DNA of 46,732 nucleotides from Lentibacillus saliphilus. GTDB lineage: Bacteria > Bacillota > Bacilli > Bacillales > Amphibacillaceae. Both the position numbers and the translations under genes were made by a program. The stretch lies in contig NZ_JABJXD010000014.1 of the NCBI RefSeq assembly GCF_019093865.1, positions 1 to 46,732 of the forward strand, written 5' to 3'. Positions 33,091-41,520 of the stretch are shown in pieces. Numbering within the stretch: position 1 is the first letter of the stretch; each line of letters starts with the position of its first letter. A model generated the notes under the pieces. That model saw nothing but the letters and a program-made list of their open reading frames with translations. It was not told where the DNA came from and did no database searches.

Positions 33091-35181
33091 GTGCCACAGT
33101 ATTTGTTATATCGTTCGGGTATTCTCGATGTTAGAATGACCTTTGACGATGATGGCGTTTATTACGAAAAGCGTAACTTGGTTAATCATGCGTGGGAGGA
33201 ACGTAAGCATCTTACATCTGAGGAAGCAGCAAAAATGGCAGCCTATTATCATATGAATCCATTAGAAATTTGTGATCGTATCGATGAATGGATGAATCAG
33301 CTTGTTGGTCGTGAGACCGTTTCGACGTCCTGGGGCGCAGTTTATGAAAAGGCTGAGGCGGATGATCATTTATGGGTGGAACGGCAACGGAAATTTCCAC
33401 TTGATGTTGTCGTTGTGTCAGGAGATCCCGTTGCCTTTATTAGTCCATCTCGAGAAAATTGTTCGGTATTAGTAAAAGCAGGCTTTGAACATTATACACC
33501 TGTTAAACAGTGGCAGAGCGAGACGGTATCACCAGCATCATATACAGTGAAGCATGCAGGCACGTTTTTGATTCCGATGCATGATGGCGTTAAGCTTGCA
33601 ACAGAGGTATGGTTGCCAGGAAATGTTGACACGCCAGTACCAGCGATTCTCGTTCGTACCCCATATGGCCGGATGCGTTATGAAGACGCATATGTGAATT
33701 TTGTTCATCGGGGCTATGCGGTGGTCATTCAAGATGTACGTGGGCGTGAGGATTCTGAAGGTGAGTGGGTGCCCATGCACACTGAGGTTGAAGATGGTGA
33801 TGATACGTTGAATTGGCTCGCTAAACAGGCGTGGTGCAACGGACGTGTAGGAATGATTGGCGCGTCATATGGTGGCTATGTACAATGGGCAGCAGCGGCA
33901 AGTGGCAATCCCCATTTACAAGCACTCGTTAGTATCGTAACGGCTGGCAGTCCATTTGTTGATATTCCGCGCAAGGGTGGCGCGTTCGTATCCGGTACGC
34001 TCGCTTGGACATTTGCCATGGTCGAACAGCATTTCAAGCCTGAAAATATGGAACGGGATGATTGGGATGATGTGTTAAAAATTCGTCCATTACAAGACAT
34101 TCCAAAACGTGCCCTCGGCCTGGATGTGCCTTTTTGGAATAAATGGATGGCTCATCAAACAGATGATGCATTCTGGCAAGCGTCTGATTGGTCACGTCAT
34201 AAGCAAGCGATGAGTGTCCCAGCTATGATCGTATCAGGCTGGTATGATGACAACGGCATGGGAACGACAGAAGCTTTGGAAGTGGTAGCGGATTTTGAGT
34301 CCTCCAATAAAAAAATCATTCTTGGTCCGTGGATGCACAATGCTAATACAACCCGCGATATTCAAGGGGTGTCCTTTGGGAACAATGCGCTCCGTTATGA
34401 TATGGACGTTTATTACCAAGCTTGGTTTGATCGCAAGCTAAAAGGGATTGACAACGGAATTGATAGAGGAGCGGCTGCGGAATATTATGATGTTGGTGTG
34501 AACGCATGGTGCGAAGCCGAGACATGGCCACCGTCTGCCGCCAACCCTGTCGAATTTTACTTAGGAAGCGGAAGTGGTGAAGGTATTTTAGATCGGGACG
34601 CAGGGCGAGAAGATCATGGAACAGCAGAGATTTTTTCCGAATATGTCTACGATCCGAAGCAGCCCGCACCACACCTCATTGACTTATCGGAAAATGAAAT
34701 CGGTGTTCCAGCTGACTATCAGGATGTTGAAAAACGTGATGACGTCCTTGTTTTTACGACGCCTATACTTGAAGATCCAATTGAAGTGGCAGGTGATGTG
34801 TCTGTGATGTTGTATGCATCAAGCTCTGCCAAGGATACAGATTGGATCGTTCGAATCAGTGACGTATACCCTGATGGACGCTCTATAAAACTAGCTGATG
34901 GTGTGCTGCGCGCTCGTTTCCGGCAAGGGTTCAATAAGGAAGTGCTGCTTGAGCCTGGTCAAGTTGAAGCATATGAGATTCGGACGGCGAAATTTGCCAA
35001 TACGTTTAAACGTGGGCATCGTATACGGCTATCTATCACGTCGAGTGCGAATGATTTTATTTTCCCGAATACGAATACAGGAAAGGACCCAGCAACAGAT
35101 TGCGATAGTGTCGAAGCAACACAGCGCATTTATCATTCGGATAAATACCCGTCCGCTATCAAATTATCGGTCCTTTCATAA
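33091..35181 (+). CDS. CocE/NonD-type serine hydrolase (X-Pro dipeptidyl-peptidase S15 family)
   Basis: A 696-residue alpha/beta hydrolase. Residues 1-150 form an unusual N-terminal domain not found in standard CocE (YLLYRSGILDVRMTFDDDG ...), then the S15 core: PMHDGVKLATEVWLP, RTPYGR, VVIQDVRGREDSEGEW, nucleophile in GMIGASYGGYVQ, acid in VSGWYDDNGM and His in LGPWMH, and a C-terminal jelly-roll (LEDPIEVAGDVSVMLYASSSAKDTDW, given as parts). Family members cleave esters or proline-containing peptides. GTG 33091 is chosen: AGGAGGTGA precedes it; starting at 33061 would overlap the preceding stop. Confidence 0.85.
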   Translation: MPQYLLYRSGILDVRMTFDDDGVYYEKRNLVNHAWEERKHLTSEEAAKMAAYYHMNPLEICDRIDEWMNQLVGRETVSTSWGAVYEKAEADDHLWVERQRKFPLDVVVVSGDPVAFISPSRENCSVLVKAGFEHYTPVKQWQSETVSPASYTVKHAGTFLIPMHDGVKLATEVWLPGNVDTPVPAILVRTPYGRMRYEDAYVNFVHRGYAVVIQDVRGREDSEGEWVPMHTEVEDGDDTLNWLAKQAWCNGRVGMIGASYGGYVQWAAAASGNPHLQALVSIVTAGSPFVDIPRKGGAFVSGTLAWTFAMVEQHFKPENMERDDWDDVLKIRPLQDIPKRALGLDVPFWNKWMAHQTDDAFWQASDWSRHKQAMSVPAMIVSGWYDDNGMGTTEALEVVADFESSNKKIILGPWMHNANTTRDIQGVSFGNNALRYDMDVYYQAWFDRKLKGIDNGIDRGAAAEYYDVGVNAWCEAETWPPSAANPVEFYLGSGSGEGILDRDAGREDHGTAEIFSEYVYDPKQPAPHLIDLSENEIGVPADYQDVEKRDDVLVFTTPILEDPIEVAGDVSVMLYASSSAKDTDWIVRISDVYPDGRSIKLADGVLRARFRQGFNKEVLLEPGQVEAYEIRTAKFANTFKRGHRIRLSITSSANDFIFPNTNTGKDPATDCDSVEATQRIYHSDKYPSAIKLSVLS

Positions 35182-35187
35182 CGATGT

Positions 35188-35230
35188 AACATCCGGTTTG
35201 GTACAAATGCCATCCGGATGTTTTTTTTGT
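35188..35230 (+). terminator. Terminator after the CocE-like gene
   Basis: ACATCCGG pairs with CCGGATGT around a 17-nt loop and is followed by eight T. It ends the epimerase-permease-hydrolase block; racX has its own region. Confidence 0.93.
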
Positions 35231-35362
35231 GCTCGGTCTGCACGAACGGTTGTTTTTTGTTATGATGCATGTAAGATAAAAAAATGTAGTTTTTTTCGTT
35301 GCTGAATCTATTAATCTTAAAGGGAACGGTATGTGGTAGGATGAAAATAGGGAGGGAACGAC

Positions 35363-36052
35363 ATGAAAACGATCGGGTTAATTGGTGGTATGAGCTGGGA
35401 ATCGACAGAAATCTATTATCGAATGATTAATGAAGAGATGAATCAGCGCCTCGGCGGGCTGCATTCAGCTAGGTGTATCATGTACAGTGTTGATTTCGCT
35501 GTGATAGAAGCTTATCAGGCAAAAGGTGAATGGAATAAAGCCGGCGACGTTTTAGCTGATGCTGCGCAGAAATTAGAAAGAGCGGGTGCAGATTTCATCA
35601 TTCTCTGTACGAATACGATGCATAAGGTCATTGATATAATAGAAAAACAGCTTCAGATTCCAGTGCTTCATATTGGCGATGTGACCGCCCAGGCGATTAA
35701 CCGACAAGGTGTGTCTACGGTAGGTTTGCTCGGAACAGCTTATACAATGACAGGTCGCTTCTATATCGATCGTTTAAAGGCAAACGGCATTGACGTGATC
35801 GTTCCTGATGCAGTCGAACGAGAAACAATTAATAAAATTATTTTTGATGAACTTTGTCACGGGAAAATTCGTGATACGTCACGAACGTATTATCTTGCTG
35901 TCATGAATCGGCTCGTATCTGAAGGAGCAGCTGGCATCATTCTTGGCTGCACAGAAATTGGCATGCTTATTAAAACAGGTGACACAGACGTGCCATTGTT
36001 TGATACGACGATGATCCATGCCAAAGAAGCTGTGACGTATGCGCTTTTATAA
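35363..36052 (+). CDS. racX: Aspartate/glutamate racemase family protein (RacX/YgeA-like)
   Basis: A 229-residue cofactor-independent racemase. Catalytic cysteines lie in FIILCTNTMHKV and GIILGCTEIG, the two-base pattern of the Asp/Glu racemase superfamily. The start TIGLIGGMSWESTEIYY is typical of the YgeA/RacX branch, which racemises several amino acids. Adjacent peptide-handling genes fit supply or recycling of D-amino acids. AGGGAGGG precedes the ATG. Confidence 0.9.
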   Translation: MKTIGLIGGMSWESTEIYYRMINEEMNQRLGGLHSARCIMYSVDFAVIEAYQAKGEWNKAGDVLADAAQKLERAGADFIILCTNTMHKVIDIIEKQLQIPVLHIGDVTAQAINRQGVSTVGLLGTAYTMTGRFYIDRLKANGIDVIVPDAVERETINKIIFDELCHGKIRDTSRTYYLAVMNRLVSEGAAGIILGCTEIGMLIKTGDTDVPLFDTTMIHAKEAVTYALL

Positions 36053-36089
36053 GATTAAACAATGATGCTGTCTGTACCGTCGTTGTATG

Positions 36090-36356
36090 TTAGGCGCTCC
36101 GTTTTCCTTCTTTAATGATCACACCCGATACGAATAGACTAATTAAAATAGAAAGCGACGAAAAAACAATAATGAAAATTGAATTAGCGATATTAAAGGC
36201 ATAATTGAAAATGATAATTAAGAACAGCAAACAATTAAACAACCAAAATATGTTATCGCGCTTTTGATCTTTTACCTTTATCATATAAATAATAAAGGCG
36301 ATAGTGAATAACATGTAGCTCATAATAGGTAAGTAAATCCAACCGAAATCAAGCAC
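36090..36356 (-). CDS. Small three-pass membrane protein, unknown
   Basis: An 88-residue protein with three membrane segments (about 7-25, 36-57, 60-80) and a basic end KEGKRSA. It is convergent with racX and has no recognised family. GGAAATGAGG precedes the start. Confidence 0.55.
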   Translation of the reverse strand: MLDFGWIYLPIMSYMLFTIAFIIYMIKVKDQKRDNIFWLFNCLLFLIIIFNYAFNIANSIFIIVFSSLSILISLFVSGVIIKEGKRSA

Positions 36357-36597
36357 TTTATTAACCTCATTTCCTTTGGGAGTTTAGGTTGCTTTAATGG
36401 CCAGAAATTTAGCACCACCATTTTATTTAACGACAGCGTAACATGACTGATATAGATTTGTTGTCAAAATCTGTCGATTGGATCAAATTATTGATGACTA
36501 TATTTTTGAATCCTTTGAAGTCATGTGCTTAAACGAGTGTTTGAAAATCGGTGTGTATTCGATTGAATAAAAATGAACAGCTGAAAGGATTGATTTT

Positions 36598-36987
36598 TTG
36601 GAACGTGGCATGATTGTATTAGGGTTATTTCTCGTTCTCGTCATATTTTTTATTGTCGACAAGGGCGTACGGAAATGGCTTAACATTGAAAAAAGTGAAG
36701 GCACCTCTCGATATGTTAATAGATTCCATATATTAGGCACGATTGCATTACTCGCTCTGTTTTTTATGGTGCTAAGCGAAAATAATGGCGGCAGTCATCA
36801 GGATATGTTTGCAAGTGGACAGGCGTATACGGTTATTGCATTATTAATTATATCTCAGCTCTTTGATGGCTACATGCATTGGAGATACCATAAAAATCCA
36901 CGAGAATACGTGATTACATTGATCTTTCTAGCCATTATGATTGTTGTCGTAGCGGTTGCTTTTATAATGAATCTATTGTTGGGGTAA
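36598..36987 (+). CDS. DUF4181-like membrane protein
   Basis: A 129-residue protein with four likely membrane segments. The pattern VDKGVRKWLNIEKSEGTSRYVNRFH and then FDGYMHWRYHKNPREYVIT fits the DUF4181 family of Bacillaceae. Function unknown. TTG start with AAAGGATTG upstream. Followed by a strong hairpin region and a CGCATA array. Confidence 0.7.
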   Translation: MERGMIVLGLFLVLVIFFIVDKGVRKWLNIEKSEGTSRYVNRFHILGTIALLALFFMVLSENNGGSHQDMFASGQAYTVIALLIISQLFDGYMHWRYHKNPREYVITLIFLAIMIVVVAVAFIMNLLLG

Positions 36988-37049
36988 GGGGATAGAAGTG
37001 GTTTGCGCATTAGATATGTGGTCGAAAGCGAGTCGATAGAACACACAGC

Positions 37050-37093
37050 CTGGAGAAGAGATCGCCATACACTACATGCAATCCCTTCTCCAA
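37050..37093. repeat. Inverted repeat after DUF4181 gene
   Basis: TGGAGAAG and CTTCTCCA flank about 28 nt, a long imperfect stem, immediately before the stronger terminator. Confidence 0.55.
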
Positions 37094-37101
37094 CACAAAA
37101 T

Positions 37102-37146
37102 CTAGAAGGAAGTGATCCCATGTGTTCACTTCCTTCTAGTTTTTAA
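37102..37146 (+). terminator. Terminator (GGAAGTGA type)
   Basis: CTAGAAGGAAGTGA pairs perfectly with TCACTTCCTTCTAG and is followed by TTTTTAAA. The GGAAGTG...CACTTCC arms recur beside the array at 46415-46732. Confidence 0.92.
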
Positions 37147-37187
37147 ACGCAGCTTTACCATATGCTGCACCCTCAACACCTATAAAA

Positions 37188-37387
37188 CGCATAAAACCTT
37201 ATTGAGCCGGATATATCGAAAAAGTGCCGCATATATCCCAATCGGCACGCATAACTCGGAAAAGCGCCGCATATATCCCAATCGGCACGCATAACCCGGA
37301 AAAGCGCCGCATATATCAAAATCGTCACGCATAAATCAAAAATCAACCGCATATCGCGCTCCAGAGCCGCATAACGCACCGCCCCCT
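37188..37387 (+). repeat. 20-bp period CGCATA array, block B (10 units)
   Basis: Ten units start every 20 bp from 37188 to 37368. Two unit types alternate: CGCATATATCCCAATCGGCA and CGCATAACCCGGAAAAGCGC. The pair of units at 37228-37267 is repeated almost exactly at 37268-37307 (one difference). A degenerate 11th unit (TGCATATC) follows at 37390 after a 22-bp spacing. The remaining sequence to 37543 shows no gene. Confidence 0.92.
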
Positions 37388-37543
37388 GCTGCATATCTTG
37401 ATTCTGCAAGTCACTCTCCTTCTGCTTTCCCTACAAATCCCACCTATCACCAGACACCCCAGCTCCCAGGCTCCATCCAACTGACTAACGCCTAATTATT
37501 TTTTGCATATGATATTGAAAGTCATATGCATAGGAGTGGCGTT

Positions 37544-38203
37544 ATGTATTATATGGATGAGTCAAAAAATAAAAGTGGACACCTAAATCAAGGTGATATG
37601 ACTGTAACAGGTGACGGTATTGTGCGAACGACGCCAGATGCGGCGACCGTTCAGATGGATGTCATCACAGAAGCCGCTGAGCCACAGGAAGCCCAGCAAG
37701 AAAATACGATGATTATGACACGTGTCATTCAAGCACTGCTTCAGATGGGAATTCCCCGAAATGACATTCAAACAATCACCTATCAAATTAACCCACAATA
37801 TGATTACGTTGATGGGGAGCAGGTCTTTCGCGGCTATGAAGTGGTACATTCACTCAGTGTGACAATTAGTCCGATTAATCAAGTTGGCTATATCATTGAC
37901 ACAGCTGTTGACCAAGGTGTTAATCGTGTATCAAATATTCAATTCACGACGACACGCCCAACACGATACGAACAAGAAGCTTTGAAAAAAGCACTGAAAA
38001 ATGCTGAATCTAAAGCACGCTCAATGGCACGTGCAATCAATGTTACATTAGACTTTCCGCCAACACGCGTTAAAGAAGATTCAATCACGTCGCCTATCCC
38101 ATATCAAAAAGTGAGCTTATCAGAAGCAAGCACCCCTGTTCCGATAGAGCCCGGGCAAATTGAATTCACAGCTCGCGTAACCGTTCAGTACACATACCAT
38201 TAA
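37544..38203 (+). CDS. SIMPL domain protein (DUF541, YggE-like)
   Basis: A 219-residue protein with one SIMPL domain: MTVTGDGIVRTTPDAATVQMDV at the start, DIQTITYQINPQYDY in the middle and a C-terminal TARVTVQYTYH strand. Unlike E. coli YggE it has no signal peptide, so it should be cytosolic. Homologues form large ring-like assemblies and are linked to stress tolerance; the role here is unknown. ATG 37544 chosen because TAGGAGTGG lies 5-6 nt upstream. Confidence 0.88.
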   Translation: MYYMDESKNKSGHLNQGDMTVTGDGIVRTTPDAATVQMDVITEAAEPQEAQQENTMIMTRVIQALLQMGIPRNDIQTITYQINPQYDYVDGEQVFRGYEVVHSLSVTISPINQVGYIIDTAVDQGVNRVSNIQFTTTRPTRYEQEALKKALKNAESKARSMARAINVTLDFPPTRVKEDSITSPIPYQKVSLSEASTPVPIEPGQIEFTARVTVQYTYH

Positions 38204-38213
38204 CCTTTACACA

Positions 38214-38249
38214 AAAAGTCGGCAGCTTAGATGTGTCGACTTTTATTTC
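38214..38249 (+). terminator. Terminator of SIMPL gene
   Basis: AAAAGTCGGCA pairs with TGTCGACTTTT around GCTTAGATG, followed by ATTTCTTT. Confidence 0.85.
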
Positions 38250-38365
38250 TTTATTTAATTGACTTCATTCGGGAGTTTTGCCAAAATTCATATATAAGGA
38301 AAAGGATAAAGTTAAAAGACTGAGGATACGAAAACGCTTTAAACGCTCTAGAGGAGGGACAGCTT

Positions 38366-38716
38366 GTGTTGCACCATATGAGGCTTTACGATCAACCATT
38401 TACATCAATGGCATTAGGGAAGAAAACCGTCGAGGTGCGTTTGTATGATGACAAAAGAAGACGCATCAAGGAAGGTGACTCAATTGAGTTTACGAAGCTC
38501 TCTCAGCCGAGTGATCAATTGCTTGTCGAAGTCACAGAACTGAATGTGTTTCCAACATTTAAAGCGATGTATGAATCACTACCAGCAGCCTGCTTTGATG
38601 CAGAACACAAAACGATTGAAGAAATGGTGGCGAGTACTTATACGATTTATACGCCTCAACAAGAACAGAAATGGGGGACAGTTGCTATAACTGTGAAGGT
38701 TATACAACACGAATAA
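38366..38716 (+). CDS. ASCH domain protein
   Basis: A 116-residue single-domain protein. The N-terminal region HHMRLYDQPFTSMALGKKTVEVRLYDDKRRRIKEGDSIEF (parts quoted) has the ASCH pattern in which K(T/Q)xExR and GDxIxF build the RNA- or nucleotide-binding cleft. Bacterial ASCH proteins act as RNases, RNA binders or acetylcytidine amidohydrolases. GTG start with GAGGAGGG upstream (TTG 38369 possible). Confidence 0.85.
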   Translation: MLHHMRLYDQPFTSMALGKKTVEVRLYDDKRRRIKEGDSIEFTKLSQPSDQLLVEVTELNVFPTFKAMYESLPAACFDAEHKTIEEMVASTYTIYTPQQEQKWGTVAITVKVIQHE

Positions 38717-38769
38717 GTCGGCGTCCCCATTTGGAAACAGAGTCTCACCATATAGATAGGGAGGTACAT

Positions 38770-39252
38770 ATGAATAAGAAATATGCCACATTCATTGGAA
38801 GAAAACTGCTAACCACATTTATAACGGTTGTGATGGTGACGGTTTTAATCACATTGTTTCTCTTTCCTGAGGAGACGGATGTGTTAAGGCTAGAGAAAGT
38901 GAGTGACAGCTATTTTTTCATTTCTTTGATCGTAGCGATTTATGCTGGGACGTTATTAATCTTCTTTGGACTCCTATTTTCTGTTGTAATTGAGCTTTTA
39001 ACAATGAGGTGGTTTCCAAAAAACTGGATGTACGTTTTGTTACATGCCATATTTGGTTTTGTATTTGCTGTGCTGAGTAACGGCTTCTCCCTATTCGTGA
39101 TTTCTATGACAGTTGCTACTGCATTAATATATGTCGGTATCGACAGAGTCATCTATAAATGGGCGAATAATACAGTGAATTGGTTAATCATGAGCTTTTT
39201 TCCGATTGCACTCTACTTTTTTGGCTTAGGTATTTATATTTTGGAGGCTTGA
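38770..39252 (+). CDS. Unknown four-to-five-pass membrane protein
   Basis: A 160-residue protein with segments at about 12-32, 47-68, 83-104, 108-125 and 136-157. ATG 38770 has GGGAGGTACAT in front; the longer frame from 38671 overlaps the ASCH gene. No family recognised. It lies 53 nt after the ASCH gene on the same strand, so the two could be co-transcribed. Confidence 0.6.
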   Translation: MNKKYATFIGRKLLTTFITVVMVTVLITLFLFPEETDVLRLEKVSDSYFFISLIVAIYAGTLLIFFGLLFSVVIELLTMRWFPKNWMYVLLHAIFGFVFAVLSNGFSLFVISMTVATALIYVGIDRVIYKWANNTVNWLIMSFFPIALYFFGLGIYILEA

Positions 39253-39314
39253 GTGTTGGTGAAGACATGAATGTGAATCGTGTTGTTTAGGACATTAATA
39301 AATAGGAGGATTTT

Positions 39315-39854
39315 ATGCTGACTACAGATCAAACAGTATTTGTATTAATTGATGTTCAAGGAAAGTTAGCGCGCATCGTACATGAAAGTGAAGCCGTCAT
39401 TGATAGCTTGAAAAAATTAATAAAAGGGTTACGCATACTCGATGTACCGATCATTTGGCTAGAGCAATATCCCCAAGGACTTGGTGCAACAGTAGAGGAA
39501 ATAGCTGATGAGCTTGATGGCATTTCCCCAATTGAAAAAACAACATTCAGTGCATGTAAAAACGAAGCATTTATGCGTGAACTCAAAGCAACCGATCGTA
39601 AGCACGTCCTTATCGCTGGAATTGAAGCACATGTATGTGTCTATCAAACTGCCAAGGACTTAAATCGATTGGAATATGATGTCCATCTCGTTAAGGATGC
39701 AGTGTCATCACGCACACCATTCAACAAACAAATTGGTATTGAAGCGATGGAAGAGGCAGGAATTACCGGGACAAGTGTAGAAATGGCATTGTATGAGCTA
39801 ATGGGGGAAGCGGGAACAGATACGTTTAAACGCATTTTGCAGATTATTAAATAA
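39315..39854 (+). CDS. Isochorismatase-family hydrolase (YcaC-like)
   Basis: A 179-residue cysteine hydrolase. The catalytic triad is visible as Asp13 (VLIDVQGKL), Lys75 (IEKTTFSA) and Cys108 (AGIEAHVCVYQTA), with the cis-peptide region just before Cys. Family members hydrolyse amides or vinyl ethers; the YcaC/YwoC-like branch has no agreed substrate. AGGAGG lies before the ATG. Convergent with the sigma factor gene, with a CGCATA array between them. Confidence 0.88.
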   Translation: MLTTDQTVFVLIDVQGKLARIVHESEAVIDSLKKLIKGLRILDVPIIWLEQYPQGLGATVEEIADELDGISPIEKTTFSACKNEAFMRELKATDRKHVLIAGIEAHVCVYQTAKDLNRLEYDVHLVKDAVSSRTPFNKQIGIEAMEEAGITGTSVEMALYELMGEAGTDTFKRILQIIK

Positions 39855-39934
39855 TACTTGGCAGGAGAGAGCTGTCAACGAGGTACACGACTTGAACGGT
39901 TTGGTAGAGCGTTACTGCGTCGACGTGCCTCTTG

Positions 39935-40076
39935 CGATATGCCGCTCGTTCGGTTTTTATGCGGCGTGATCTATTGATATGCGGCAGATCTCCGTTTTAT
40001 AAGTCTAAATCATGCGTTATGAGGCCGTTTTTAATTATATGCGGTTATGCGGCACTTTCTAGCTTTATGCGGTTGT
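39935..40076 (-). repeat. 20-bp period CGCATA array, block C (reverse orientation)
   Basis: Seen on the plus strand as (T/A)TATGCGG boxes whose GCG starts at 39941, 39961, 39981, 40001, 40021, 40041, 40049 and 40069. The spacing is 20 bp except for one extra box that shifts the phase by 8 bp. Two boxes are degenerate (TTATAAG, TTATGAG). Orientation is opposite to the other blocks, as is the direction of the neighbouring convergent genes. Confidence 0.85.
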
Positions 40077-40124
40077 GCAGCGGTTGGTCGTTACTGTCAC
40101 GTCGTTTAAAGCGGCTTCCCAAAT

Positions 40125-40160
40125 GAAAAAAAGCGTACTTCTGTTAGAAAGCACGCTTTA
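40125..40160 (-). terminator. Terminator of the sigma factor gene
   Basis: On the minus strand AAAGCGTGCTTTCT pairs with AGAAGTACGCTTT and is followed by TTTTCATTT; 35 nt beyond the stop codon. Confidence 0.88.
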
Positions 40161-40194
40161 AAGCAATATGAGAAGGGCAGAATGGCGTGGTCAG

Positions 40195-40764
40195 CTATGT
40201 TTCCACTTCCCAGCCAACCATTTTACGAAATGTATCGTCACGTAGTTTCTTGCGGACTTGCTTGCCCCAGCTTTTCACAGCATCAACTGTCGTATGTTCT
40301 GCTTCTGCGATATCTTTGAGCGGCCAGTCCTCAACAATGTAATAATAAACCCATTTCCATTGGTTTTTCGTCAGGTGTTTTTCTAATGCGAGCCATAATT
40401 CATCGTTTGTTAAGGGGATATGTTTCTGATTGTTCATAAGTGGATAGGAAATGGTGCTACGACTGATGTGGTTACCATCTTCCAGTTCATTTTTCCGTTC
40501 AGCGACGATAAGCTCGTCTACTTCAGAGGCACGGCTTTCTTTACGGATACGATCAATGAGTCGATTCTTTATTGTAAAATTAAAATACGTTGCCATCGGT
40601 CCTTTGTCAGGTTCATATTTTTCATAGGCGTTCCAAAGTGCACATAAGCCTTCCTGAAAATACTCGTCATGAGGATCGCGTATGTTGAGACGGTGAATAT
40701 GGTAATGAATTCGACGCTCATTCTGTTTAAAAATCTCCTCAAATGTAAAATTTTGTTGTGACAC
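40195..40764 (-). CDS. Sigma-70 family RNA polymerase sigma factor
   Basis: A 189-residue alternative sigma factor. Region 2: RDPHDEYFQEGLCALWNAYEKYEPDKG and MATYFNFTIKNRLIDRIRKE; region 4: HLTKNQWKWVYYYIVEDWPLKDIAEAEHTTVDAVKSWGKQVRKKLRD, a helix-turn-helix. No anti-sigma gene is adjacent. GTG 40764 is chosen because AGGAGGGTGCTT precedes it; the longer frame from 40797 has none. Its regulon cannot be told from here. It resembles the SigH/ComX-like small sigma factors of Bacilli rather than extracytoplasmic-function factors with an adjacent anti-sigma gene. Confidence 0.8.
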   Translation of the reverse strand: MSQQNFTFEEIFKQNERRIHYHIHRLNIRDPHDEYFQEGLCALWNAYEKYEPDKGPMATYFNFTIKNRLIDRIRKESRASEVDELIVAERKNELEDGNHISRSTISYPLMNNQKHIPLTNDELWLALEKHLTKNQWKWVYYYIVEDWPLKDIAEAEHTTVDAVKSWGKQVRKKLRDDTFRKMVGWEVET

Positions 40765-41263
40765 AAGCACCCTCCTATAATTAGTATCTTTTATCATAAT
40801 AATCGTTTTTTCTGTTCATTAAGGGGCATCTTTATTGAAAAAATTTTTCCACGGCTAATTTTAAGTGCTGTAGCATCATTATATACGAACTAGTGTTCTT
40901 GCAAAAGCTAGAATACATAACTTATATTAGACATACAAATTTTTGTCTATCTAGAATTGCTTACCCAAAAATTTTAAAGACCTGCGGTAATATGTCAAAA
41001 GAAAAATAAACACGTATGAAGTTATCAATGTTCAACTTATTGAAAAATGGCATCACTAGACAAACTCAATAAATATTACTGAAAATACTGGTAAGTAACT
41101 CAAGAATTAGAAGCTATTTATGCTCCATGTATTTACGCTCCTTTCGGCGGTTTCCCAAATGATCCTAAGACCATTATCTAGGAATATCTCAGAGCGTCCA
41201 AGTGATTAACATATGATGTAGGTTCATTCATCTATGAAATAGACGCACATACTGAGTTACCTG
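40765..41263. other. 500-bp AT-rich spacer upstream of sigma factor gene
   Basis: No intact gene. It contains a short inverted repeat TAGACA...TGTCTA near 40929-40953 and a CTGCGGTAATAT...TCAAAAGAAAAA string near 40981 that also occurs near 26817. Confidence 0.4.
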
Positions 41264-41432
41264 AAACGGAAGGCGGCGACTCCAGAACAGCACGCGTCCG
41301 AAGACCCCGCAGAGGTGAGAGGAAGGTTAAAGACGCGACGTCCTGTCGCAACACCTTCATGACCAACATCCTGTTGGCCCGAGGCTGAGGCCGTGCCCGC
41401 GGAAAGCGTCCGCCTGCAGTGAAAGGTAACGG
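41264..41432. repeat. Dispersed Bacillaceae-type intergenic repeat
   Basis: From memory, the ends AACGGAAGGCGGCGACTCC and CCCGCGGAAAGCGTCCGCC with the inner GAAGACCCCGCAG are the conserved parts of a GC-rich repeat common between genes in Bacillaceae. In the middle lie two further hairpins: GCGACGTCCTGTCGC (41335-41349) and CCAACATCCTGTTGG (41363-41377). It is much more GC-rich than the AT-rich DNA around it. No ORF. Confidence 0.75.
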
Positions 41433-41520
41433 AGTTATAGCTGAATGTATGTTAGAAAATCACTTAGATTTAATAGGCTTAAAATCAATACCTAAATATA
41501 CTATACGAGGAGGATTCAGC

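Noticed and set aside
37188-37387. Possible CRISPR array
   Set aside because: Constant part is only about 6-10 bp and the total unit is 20 bp, far below CRISPR repeats plus spacers; no cas genes are present.
37173-37409. 78-residue open frame on the minus strand across block B
   Set aside because: Same reason: repeat translation without ribosome site; the period is not a multiple of three, so the repeat is not kept for its protein.
38328-38345. cre-like string before the ASCH gene (ACGAAAACGCTTTAAA)
   Set aside because: Two mismatches at key positions (T2 and C14); not strong enough to call.
40929-40953. TAGACA...TGTCTA inverted repeat
   Set aside because: Six-bp arms with an AT-rich centre are expected by chance in such AT-rich DNA.
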